Of a stretch of 64,000 nucleotides of DNA, positions 52,301-59,208 are shown piece by piece. Under the pieces are notes generated by a model that saw only the letters and a list, made by a program, of their open reading frames with translations, searched no databases and had not been told where the DNA came from. Position 1 is the stretch's first letter. Each line of letters opens with the position of its first letter. The translations under genes and the position numbers were made by a program. Origin of the DNA: an uncultured Acetatifactor sp. (GTDB lineage: Bacteria; Bacillota; Clostridia; Lachnospirales; Lachnospiraceae); assembly GCA_910579755.1 (NCBI GenBank), contig CAJTVB010000005.1, forward strand, positions 133,975-197,974. The letters run 5' to 3'.

Positions 52301-53935
52301 GGCCGAAAGCGCCTCTGTATCCAGATCCGGCTGAGGATGAAAGATCACAGAGTCCCCCGCCTTATATATGTTTTCCGCCAAAAGAGAGGTCTCGCTCAAA
52401 AATCGGAGAGTATTGGATATAAAAATGGGAAATTCTGCCTTCAGGGGAAAATCCGATTCCCGGATATCAAAGCCCACTACCACCGTGCGGATTCCGTCCT
52501 GATCGCCGTAGTAGCCGGCACACTGATCCCCGGCCCATAAAAATCCGGTTCCCCATTCCGGAACCTCATATACGTTGGTTTCATTGACTCCGATGGAAAA
52601 AGAAGTCAGTCCCGCAGTCAGATCACAGCCTGATACCGTAAGCAGCACATTTTCCACCGTATTTACTGCATTTGCATTATCCCGAAACACCAGTCTGCAG
52701 GCTGTGTCCCCGGGATCTGCCTCTGTCCCTGCATCATAAATATGCACCCACTGCCCTGCCTCCGGAAGGAGCTGCAAATCCGATACTCTGGTCAGGCTGC
52801 TGCCTGTGGCCGCCTGGTAGGCCTTTTCGATAAAGGTATTGCCCTCTCCTGCCAAAACCGCCTCAATCTGGCTGCTCTGTCCCGGAAGGGCGTAGGCGGT
52901 ATTATCCTGAAGAAGAGAATCTCCCTGGTCTTTTCCCGCAAACTTTATGGAGCTGATCTGACTTTTTAAAGGCTCTCCCTGCCAGGAAAAAGTGTCGAAA
53001 AAGCAAAGGGATGTTTCGCCTGCCCCAAGAGTCACCTGCCGCAGCTCCAGCAGCCGGCTGCCCTCATACAAGCCAATCTCCATGGAAGCTTCGGTATCAC
53101 TGTAATTGGTAAGACTGGAGGCACAGATCAGAAAACGGTTATCACCCCGGCCTTCTTCCGGGTCTGGCCCTTCTTCCAGGTCTGGCCCTTCTTCCAGGTC
53201 TGGCCCTTCTTCCAGGTCTGTCCCTTCTTCCGCGTCCGTCCAGGAAAGAAAATGATTTGCCACATTGTTGACCGCTTCCCCAAAGGTCAATATCTGAGCT
53301 CCGAAACGCTGTGCAAGATCCTGCGCTTCCTCCGCACCGATGCCGTCGGTATACAGAAGCACCTCCCCAGGAGCCTCCCCTCCGCCTTCTGCACTGCACA
53401 AAGACTCTACAAGGCCCTCCGCCTTCTGCAATCCTCCCCCTCCATCGCAACACTGCAGCTGGTCCAGTGTTCGATAGAGTCTGTCCTTATCCTTCACCCC
53501 TGCCGCCAGCAGCTCTGCACCTGTGCAATCCGCGGACACCACAGAAAAGGAGGTGTCTTCCGAAGCCGCAATCAGTTCCTTGGCCTGTGTTACAGCTTCC
53601 TCCAGGCGGCTTTTCCCATTTCCGGCATCATGCTGCATACTTCCGCTGGTATCCAGCACCAGAATCACATTCCCGCCATTCCTTCCCTGACTCTGAAGAT
53701 AAGGCGACATAAGAGCCAGTACCAATAAAACCAGAATGAGGATTTGAAGATACATAAGGATATTGTGAACAAACTTCTCCCAAAAGGTTTTGGACTGTTG
53801 ATTGCGAAAAAGCCGGTCCCACAGCAAAATGGAGGAAATTCTGTGATCCTTTCCCCTTGGTTTCAGCAAATATAAAATAATTACTGCCGGCACCGACGCC
53901 AGCAGCGCCAGAGGCCACAAACTCTCAAATATCAT
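49340..53935 (-). CDS. Giant membrane protein with three von Willebrand A domains (BatA-like)
   Basis: The 1531 residues start as a BatA-type N-terminus (LWPLALLASVPAVIILYLLK, then SSILLWDRLFRN and a second helix near 65). VWA 1 has the MIDAS motif VLDTSGSM near 92. After a repeat-rich spacer (residues 232-262) and beta-rich region, two helices near 605-645 lead to VWA 2 (LVDISNSN near 662). A GATase-like segment (ILLVSGMGQ, YGCGLVCCGGEDSF) follows, then VWA 3 (VIDHSGSM near 1000). A last helix near 1420 and a basic cytoplasmic tail end the chain. Related proteins are usually separate BatA/BatB-like polypeptides, so this looks like a fusion. It overlaps the DUF58 gene by 11 bp. It probably acts at the membrane with the MoxR ATPase; the function is unknown. 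Confidence 0.88.
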   Translation of the reverse strand: MIFESLWPLALLASVPAVIILYLLKPRGKDHRISSILLWDRLFRNQQSKTFWEKFVHNILMYLQILILVLLVLALMSPYLQSQGRNGGNVILVLDTSGSMQHDAGNGKSRLEEAVTQAKELIAASEDTSFSVVSADCTGAELLAAGVKDKDRLYRTLDQLQCCDGGGGLQKAEGLVESLCSAEGGGEAPGEVLLYTDGIGAEEAQDLAQRFGAQILTFGEAVNNVANHFLSWTDAEEGTDLEEGPDLEEGPDLEEGPDPEEGRGDNRFLICASSLTNYSDTEASMEIGLYEGSRLLELRQVTLGAGETSLCFFDTFSWQGEPLKSQISSIKFAGKDQGDSLLQDNTAYALPGQSSQIEAVLAGEGNTFIEKAYQAATGSSLTRVSDLQLLPEAGQWVHIYDAGTEADPGDTACRLVFRDNANAVNTVENVLLTVSGCDLTAGLTSFSIGVNETNVYEVPEWGTGFLWAGDQCAGYYGDQDGIRTVVVGFDIRESDFPLKAEFPIFISNTLRFLSETSLLAENIYKAGDSVIFHPQPDLDTEALSAQTRKAGLYQAEAGDKSEPYVVRFATDSQSDGRITAEGGDYGVSGGNGLVKKHLRNVLLAAALILLALEWFLYVKQMGQGNRFYLAVRAAAVIMLLLALAGVGITRRSNLNTTIFLVDISNSNRQNLSAMEDYLNQAIGEMPEKNQYGIVTFGKDSMIEQFLTKEDHFSGIMSLPDKTATNFEDVVSRALAMLPGEGAGRLVVLTDGRQTKGDLTNTAAGLASAQTELLAFVYETEQGQDAYVENVELPGYLYQGDAYSMTVTVVSNYDTDAQIQIWMGSIQTQSYEVHLHSGTNQFRFRQQVMGENIESFQVRVAAPGDSCLENDSYHAYSVVDSAPRILLVSGMGQDSGQFQEVLRSANCSYSAVSALNAPSTLDQMLEFRSIILDNVYLSDLPAGFLENIETYVRDYGCGLVCCGGEDSFALGGYRESVLETILPVDMELRGVDEIPVTAMIMVIDHSGSMSMNSGSGATNLDLAITAAKTAVDQLRSTDYVGVVSFDDTFSWVVEPVPASDKEAIKDKIETIAEGGGTTIQPALNAALEGVKNCDASIRHVILLTDGQGESRSYGNITNSYQNASVTLSTVAVGYESDVKLLEQLAKDCNGRYYYSDTASDIPKIFAQEVFLSGDTYLQNGVFALAVNGSSEIIRGLFEGGWPVIYGYVSATPKNISQVLIASEKDDPVLTVMQYGLGHTAAWNTDVTNRWTAEYAGQEDYVQLWKRIIDYSAGHGSIGEDSVEITTAGGYTDILYHALDYEQDTRVEAVYTDPEGNTYTETLPAVAPGRFEAQLNTDITGLYNLSIRRIEGEEISNAVTTAVAVQYSDEYKFDVSTAPFLSFVERFGRILEPGESFWKQRKTEARQRLELTKWLILMTIVWFVLDIALRRFCFLPQNTRLYRRVRSALKEKIKGGRPVLPGRTREKMVTEADGQDGMGSTAVDHAQMVSDNSGKENRKKAVGGKGKRSAAKQSPQSLDTSSLLKKRDQRNQL
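53151..53240. repeat. In-frame 18-bp tandem repeat, about five copies
   Basis: The unit CCTTCTTCCAGGTCTGGC recurs from 53151 to 53240: three near-identical copies, one with a single change and a fifth degenerate one. On the coding strand each unit adds six residues (EEGPDL). It sits in the linker between VWA 1 and the next domain of the giant VWA protein. Copy number is likely to vary between strains by slippage. Confidence 0.9.
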
Positions 53936-54875
53936 AGATCACCCTTAAGTCCTGAAACACCAGCTGCCTGAAATCTCTTCCGGTATCACAGAGTACATAG
54001 GCTCCCCCGGCAGCTCTGCAGCCTGCTTTCATGTGTTCCGTCAGCCCATTCAGCTGAGTTAGATAGCTTTCCAGCGCTTTGGCATCCACCGTCAGACGAA
54101 GCTGTGAACCGGTTTCGGAATCGATCAGATTCAGCGCTCCGGTCAATGTGACTCGAAGCTCCTCCGCCGCCATAGTATGCAGGATTACCGGACGCTGCCT
54201 GCAAAACCGCAGAAATCCCAGAAGTCTTTCATAGCCCATGACCGGCCTCTCCTCTTTCCTTGGAGAACTGCCCTGGGTTCCAGCTTTCTTATTATCTATT
54301 TTCTTTGTATCTACTTTCTTTTCCAGCATGTCAGGATGCAGAAAGTCACTGATGATCACAGTCACTCCCGGTCCGCGAAACTGTATTTTTGCCGCCGCGG
54401 AAAGAATGTCCGCTTCTCCGGAAAATGTAAGGCCCTCCAACCAGCGAAGCACCTTCGTAAAAGCGTTCCTCCCGCCTCTTACAGAGACAGATCTTCCCAT
54501 ATTCCCCGCATCCCAAAGCATCAGCCTGTCCATATTATTCAGTGCCAGAAACCCTATTACCGCCGCCAGCTCCTTTGCCAGCTGTTCTTTGCTGCGCTCT
54601 CCGTAATCCATGGAGGCACTGGTATCTACCAAAACAGAAACCACCGCTTCTTTTTCCTCCATATACTCCCGAATGTACAGCTTATCCAGTCTGGCATATA
54701 CGTTCCAGTCCATCCGCCGCAGGTCGTCTCCGGGCATATACTCCCGAAAATCCGAAAACTCTGCGGAGGTTCCCTTTTGTACCGATTTACGGCTGCCGGA
54801 CATGATCAGACTGCTTTTGTGGAATACCTGAAGCTGAAGGCGGGTCAGCGTATCATAAAATTTTGCATCAAACAT
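53925..54875 (-). CDS. DUF58 family protein
   Basis: The 316-residue DUF58 protein has the signature FREYMPGDDLRRMDWNVYAR near residues 43-62 and a VWA-like segment VLVDTSASMDYGE near 85. DUF58 proteins accompany MoxR ATPases and are thought to be client or adaptor partners in envelope protein assembly. A Lys-rich insertion of about 25 residues near 190-215 interrupts the later part. I prefer the ATG at 54875, overlapping the MoxR stop by 8 bp; the far-upstream start at 54911 lies inside MoxR. The next gene overlaps it too, so MoxR, DUF58 and the VWA protein are made together. Confidence 0.9.
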   Translation of the reverse strand: MFDAKFYDTLTRLQLQVFHKSSLIMSGSRKSVQKGTSAEFSDFREYMPGDDLRRMDWNVYARLDKLYIREYMEEKEAVVSVLVDTSASMDYGERSKEQLAKELAAVIGFLALNNMDRLMLWDAGNMGRSVSVRGGRNAFTKVLRWLEGLTFSGEADILSAAAKIQFRGPGVTVIISDFLHPDMLEKKVDTKKIDNKKAGTQGSSPRKEERPVMGYERLLGFLRFCRQRPVILHTMAAEELRVTLTGALNLIDSETGSQLRLTVDAKALESYLTQLNGLTEHMKAGCRAAGGAYVLCDTGRDFRQLVFQDLRVIYDI

Positions 54876-55824
54876 ACAGGCTCTTTTCTCGTGCTTCCAG
54901 GATCCGGCCAATCACCGCATCCTCGGTGATTCCTTCCGAAATGGCATCAAAATTCAGCAGAATCCGGTGGCGGAACACCGGATAAGCTACCGCTTTCACA
55001 TCCTCAAAGGATACGTTCAGCCGCCCCTCCATAAAGGCTCTGGCTCTGGAAGCACGAATCAGCGCCTGAGCCGCCCGGGGGCTGGCGCCCTCCCGGATAT
55101 AAGAATTTGGTTCATGGGTGGCCATTACCAGATCCAGGATATAATCCATCACCGCGTCTGCCACCGGAATCCGGGATATCAGCCTTCTGGCTTCCAGAAG
55201 CTCACTGCCATTCATCAGTCCGCGGATTGCCGGGGGCTCCTGTGACTCGGTGAGCTCCAGGATGCCCTTCAGCTCCTCCCGGGCGGGAAATTTTACCAGT
55301 ACCTTAAGCAGAAAACGATCCAGCTGGGCCTCGGGAAGAGGATAGGTTCCCTCCTGTTCAATGGGATTCTGGGTGGCCAGCACCAAAAAGGGCTCCTCCA
55401 GACAATGGCACTGGGTTCCCACCGTCACTGTATGCTCCTGCATGGCCTCCAACAGGGCCGACTGGGTTTTCGGAGTGGCCCGGTTGATCTCGTCTGCCAG
55501 AACCAGATTGGCAAAAACAGGTCCCCGTTCAAAGCGAAAGCTACTTTTCCCTTCTTCTTTTACCATGATGTTAGTCCCCGTCACATCGCTGGGCATCAGA
55601 TCAGGTGTAAACTGGATCCGCTTAAAGGACAGAAGAAACACCTGACTGATCGTGCGCACCAGCATGGTCTTTCCCAACCCCGGCATCCCCTCCAGCAGTA
55701 CGTTTCCGCCTGAAAGCAGCGCCAGAATCACCTGACGGATAATTTCCTTTTGTCCAATGATCCCTTTGCCGATTTCTTCCTCACATTCCATAATTCTGCG
55801 CTGATACGATTCGATCTCTGACAT
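54868..55824 (-). CDS. MoxR family AAA+ ATPase
   Basis: The 318-residue ATPase has Walker A in LEGMPGLGKTMLVR near residue 42, Walker B in LADEINRATPKTQSALLEAM near 110, sensor 1 in ATQNPIEQEGTYPLPEAQLD near 150 and the C-terminal lid. MoxR proteins act as chaperone-like remodelers on VWA-containing partners. The start ATG follows GGAGAA. It overlaps the DUF58 gene by 8 bp, a typical arrangement in bat-type operons. Confidence 0.95.
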   Translation of the reverse strand: MSEIESYQRRIMECEEEIGKGIIGQKEIIRQVILALLSGGNVLLEGMPGLGKTMLVRTISQVFLLSFKRIQFTPDLMPSDVTGTNIMVKEEGKSSFRFERGPVFANLVLADEINRATPKTQSALLEAMQEHTVTVGTQCHCLEEPFLVLATQNPIEQEGTYPLPEAQLDRFLLKVLVKFPAREELKGILELTESQEPPAIRGLMNGSELLEARRLISRIPVADAVMDYILDLVMATHEPNSYIREGASPRAAQALIRASRARAFMEGRLNVSFEDVKAVAYPVFRHRILLNFDAISEGITEDAVIGRILEAREKSLYV

Positions 55825-55889
55825 AATTTTCTCCTTTACCTGAACTTTCCAGGCCTAGCAATTTTTCAGGGTCTATGCATTTTGTATTG

Positions 55890-57296
55890 TCATTTGTTCA
55901 GGCTTTCAAAATAGTCCCGGATCACCGACTCCATACCGCTGGGATATCTGCCGCTTGTAAGCCCTTCATATGCATTATCCGTATATTCTCCGATCACGGA
56001 ATTATGATCCACATGCTCTCCCTCCCAGGCAAGACCGTTCTGCTGACGAATATAGTCAGAATCCGAATCTCCGTTTTTCTGACCTGTGAGAGAAGGATCT
56101 GTCCCGGAGTCATTAGGAATGCTCACATAGTCATGAAGCCTATTGCTGCTTCCGGTTCCACGACCCATTCCCGTGCCGCCTCCGCCGCCCTGGCCGCTGT
56201 TTCCGCCGTCGCCGTTACCCTGGCCGTCGCTTCCACCCTGACCGCTGCCCTGGCCGTCGCCCTGACCATTGCTTCCGCCCTGGCCGTTTCCCTCACCGCT
56301 GTTTCCATCCTGGCCGTTTCCCTGGCCATTGCCTTCACCGTTTTCTCCGTTATTCCCATTCTGATTTCCGCCGTCCCCGCTGTCTCGGCTTCCGTCTCCG
56401 TTTTCTCCGCCGTCGCCGCTTCCGCCGTCACTGCCCCCGTTCTGGTTTCCCGATGTTTTTGAGGATGCCGTCTGGATTCCCTTCTCGTTGGCAATGGCCT
56501 TTGCCAGAGCTTGCGCATCCGCGATTCCTGCCGCTCCGGGATCTCCCAGCTGACCTGCAAGGTTCTCAAGTCCCCGGGCTGTCTGCCCATATTTATAGTT
56601 CAGCTTTTCCTGTGCGGAAGCCAGGCTTTCCCAGGAAGCCGCCTTTGCCAGCTCTTCCCGGGACAGCTGCAGAGCCTCCGAAAGCTCCGAAAGCCGCTGC
56701 TGCTGTTCCTTCGTCAGACTCTCCGGATCTACACCCTGCAGCGCCTCTATCAGTTCCTTCAGCTTATCGACCTCATCCCGGGCTTCCTTTTTTACCTGAT
56801 GACGGATCCCGGCTTCTTCACGTGCCGGAGAGGGAATAAACCCCAGCCCCATAACCAGAACTGCCGCCAAAAGAAAAGCCTGAATATGTCGTTTGCAGGG
56901 CCAAAGGGGAATCCTGATCCGATCCTTTTGCCGCTCATAATAAAGAAAAGCATCCTGCCTCTGCATCCGGGCAAATTCATTTTCCTGCCCCAGCAGCTGG
57001 CAGGCCGTTACCATGCGTTCCTGAAAGCCGTAGGAATCCAGTCTTCTGGCCGCCTGTATCAGGTCTGCCCTGTGTAAAAAGGCATGGACGGCCCCTGCCA
57101 GAAACCCCGCCATAAACAGCAGCCCCGCCGCAAGATGGCTGTAATAAAAGGGCCGAAACAGGGATATCACCTCACAGAGTGCGCCAAACAAGCCTCCTGC
57201 CGCAGCATACCCGATTCCCTGGTCAAGGATTTTAGCAAAATTCATCCGCCGTCTGCATTTTTCAAATTGTTTCCTTAAATACGTTCCCGATTCCAT
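55890..57296 (-). CDS. Membrane protein with long Gly/Asn/Gln-rich region
   Basis: The 468-residue protein has two N-terminal membrane helices (near residues 25-75), a third helix near 140-155, an amphipathic helical region (EEAGIRHQVKKEARDEVDKL to about 285) and a low-complexity stretch at about 285-395. That stretch is made almost wholly of G, N, Q, D, S and E. The C-terminal 70 residues are ordered again and end in VIRDYFESLNK. It looks like the DUF4175-type proteins found beside MoxR/DUF58/VWA genes. The underlying DNA is imperfectly repetitive. The ATG at 57296 has GGGAG nine bases upstream. Its function is unknown, but its place between exporter and MoxR genes ties it to the operon. Confidence 0.8.
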   Translation of the reverse strand: MESGTYLRKQFEKCRRRMNFAKILDQGIGYAAAGGLFGALCEVISLFRPFYYSHLAAGLLFMAGFLAGAVHAFLHRADLIQAARRLDSYGFQERMVTACQLLGQENEFARMQRQDAFLYYERQKDRIRIPLWPCKRHIQAFLLAAVLVMGLGFIPSPAREEAGIRHQVKKEARDEVDKLKELIEALQGVDPESLTKEQQQRLSELSEALQLSREELAKAASWESLASAQEKLNYKYGQTARGLENLAGQLGDPGAAGIADAQALAKAIANEKGIQTASSKTSGNQNGGSDGGSGDGGENGDGSRDSGDGGNQNGNNGENGEGNGQGNGQDGNSGEGNGQGGSNGQGDGQGSGQGGSDGQGNGDGGNSGQGGGGGTGMGRGTGSSNRLHDYVSIPNDSGTDPSLTGQKNGDSDSDYIRQQNGLAWEGEHVDHNSVIGEYTDNAYEGLTSGRYPSGMESVIRDYFESLNK

Positions 57297-57346
57297 CTCA
57301 TTCTGCTCCCTGTGACGGCTCCAAACCGGTTCTTTCCGGGAAATAA

Positions 57347-58264
57347 TCATGCTTTTGATTTCATTGACCGCTTTCCTCTATGTTGTCTGACCGGGTCAAT
57401 TCTTCTGGCCGCAAGCCATAAAAACAAAAAGGTAACTGCCAGAAAAGTAATTGTGGATATAACCAGCCATCGGCCTTCCGATGCTGCCAGGCGGAAAAGC
57501 CCTTTGGACTGAGCTGAGGGCAGCATAGACGCTATAATCGACTCACCCATCATAACCTCAGCAAAAAATTCCAACAGATATACCGCCGGATTCAATAGAA
57601 GAAGCAGAAGCAGATTCTCCCCGCTTCCCGTCTGGGCACTGCCATAAGAATAATTGACCTCTGTCACAAGCCAATATATCAAATAAGGAATTACCGTCCC
57701 CAGAAAAAAGATCAGGTAGATGCCATAGGACATAATGACCGCACTGATACTTTTCCTGCAGATGGAGGAACAGAGAATTCCAATGCTGGCTGAAAATACT
57801 GATACAAGAAGCGCCACTCCCAAAAACCAGAACAGACTGCTCCAGGACATGCCTCCTATGATAAACGGCAGGGCCATAACAGGCATACCTGCCACCACAT
57901 AAAACATGCTCTGCACAATGGCAGTCATGACCTTGCCCAGAATAACCGAGAAAGGTGTCATACTCGTGGTCATCATAATATCAAAGGTCTGACGCTCCTT
58001 TTCTCCCGATATGGAGGCGGCGGTTCTCACCGGTACCACCACTCCCAGTATCACAAGCTGGGTCACTGCCAGAATGGGGTAGAGCCACACCATGGCGCTG
58101 TAGATATTCTGGTCGCTGGAATAAACTACGTTTTGCTGAATGATCAGCATTGCAAAAAAGAAAACAAGGGCCAGAATCAATTCATAGGCAAATATTCCCC
58201 AACAGATCTTCATGCTGCGGGATTGAACCCTTACATCCTTTTTAACGATGGGATTCAGATGCAT
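57347..58264 (-). CDS. ABC-2 type transporter permease
   Basis: The 305-residue protein has six hydrophobic helices in the ABC-2 pattern (GIFAYELILALVFFFAMLI first, later MALPFIIGGMSWSSLFWFLG). It has a long extracellular loop near residues 45-65 and the ISGEKERQTFDIMMTT cytoplasmic segment that is typical of GldF/NosY-like export permeases. The ATG at 58264 has AGGAG nine bases upstream, and it overlaps the ATPase gene by 23 bp. The pair forms an exporter; its cargo is unknown. Confidence 0.88.
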   Translation of the reverse strand: MHLNPIVKKDVRVQSRSMKICWGIFAYELILALVFFFAMLIIQQNVVYSSDQNIYSAMVWLYPILAVTQLVILGVVVPVRTAASISGEKERQTFDIMMTTSMTPFSVILGKVMTAIVQSMFYVVAGMPVMALPFIIGGMSWSSLFWFLGVALLVSVFSASIGILCSSICRKSISAVIMSYGIYLIFFLGTVIPYLIYWLVTEVNYSYGSAQTGSGENLLLLLLLNPAVYLLEFFAEVMMGESIIASMLPSAQSKGLFRLAASEGRWLVISTITFLAVTFLFLWLAARRIDPVRQHRGKRSMKSKA

Positions 58265-59207
58265 CTTCCTTTTCTCCTTTCCCGGCGTCGCTGTCCCCGG
58301 TAACACTCATAAACAGCGTTTCCAGACTTCCCTCCTGCTTGTGGAAGCCGGTGACCACCACATCCTTTGCAATCATTTCTCCGATCAGCTTTGAGACCTC
58401 CTGCTTCGTCATGGTATGAGACAGACGGATTTCCTGCTCTCCCACCGATTCCAATTTAATCCGGGGATTTTCTTTTGCAATGCGCACTGCCGTCTCGCGT
58501 CCTTCCTCCAGGGTGATCACCAGCCGGTTGCTGCCGAACGCCCCTTCCATAATGTCCTCGATACGGCCTGCCGCCGCAAGCTTCCCGTGATCCATGATCC
58601 CGATGCTGGTACACATCTCGGACAATTCCGAAAGAATGTGAGAACTGATCACAATCGTCTTTCCCATGCTTTTGAGATTCAGCAGCAGCTCCTTCATCTC
58701 CACCCGGGCCCTGGGATCCAGTCCCGAGTTGGGTTCATCCAGAATCAAAAGAGCCGGATTATGGATCAGGGCTCTGGCCACACAAAGACGCTGTTTCATG
58801 CCCCGGGACAAAGTATCCACAAAAACTTCCTTTTTGTCGGAAAGGTTCACCAGCTCCAAAAGGTCATCGGCGATTTTTTCGATCTCCCTGGATCCCATAC
58901 GGTACATGGAACCGTAAAAATCCATATATTCCTTTACCTTCAGGTTGTCATATACTCCAAAGAAATCCGGCACATAACCAATCTGCCGTTTGATCTCCTT
59001 CCTGTGAGCCAGGGCGTCCATACCATTGATGCTGATGGCTCCGGCGCTGGGCTTCATCAGACCGCATACCATGCGGATGGTAGTAGTCTTGCCCGCTCCG
59101 TTGGGTCCCACAAATCCAAAAAGGTCCCCCTGAGGGATATGGAGGCTTAAATCGCTGACCGCCTGAAATTTCCCGTAATTTTTATATAAATGATCGATCT
59201 GAAGCAT
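58242..59207 (-). CDS. ABC transporter ATP-binding protein
   Basis: The 321-residue ATPase has Walker A GFVGPNGAGKTTTIRMVCG near residue 34, signature LSRGMKQRLCVA near 137, and Walker B LLILDEPNSGLDPRA near 155. The C-terminal 90 residues form an extra regulatory domain, as in CcmA/NatA-type export ATPases. The ATG at 59207 begins 1 bp after the stop of the upstream gene, and the downstream permease overlaps it. A longer start at 59288 would run into the upstream gene and is rejected. Confidence 0.92.
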   Translation of the reverse strand: MLQIDHLYKNYGKFQAVSDLSLHIPQGDLFGFVGPNGAGKTTTIRMVCGLMKPSAGAISINGMDALAHRKEIKRQIGYVPDFFGVYDNLKVKEYMDFYGSMYRMGSREIEKIADDLLELVNLSDKKEVFVDTLSRGMKQRLCVARALIHNPALLILDEPNSGLDPRARVEMKELLLNLKSMGKTIVISSHILSELSEMCTSIGIMDHGKLAAAGRIEDIMEGAFGSNRLVITLEEGRETAVRIAKENPRIKLESVGEQEIRLSHTMTKQEVSKLIGEMIAKDVVVTGFHKQEGSLETLFMSVTGDSDAGKGEKEDASESHR

Positions 59208-59208
59208 T

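Noticed and set aside
53151..53240. CRISPR-like array
   Set aside because: The 18-bp units are contiguous with no spacers and lie in frame in a coding region.
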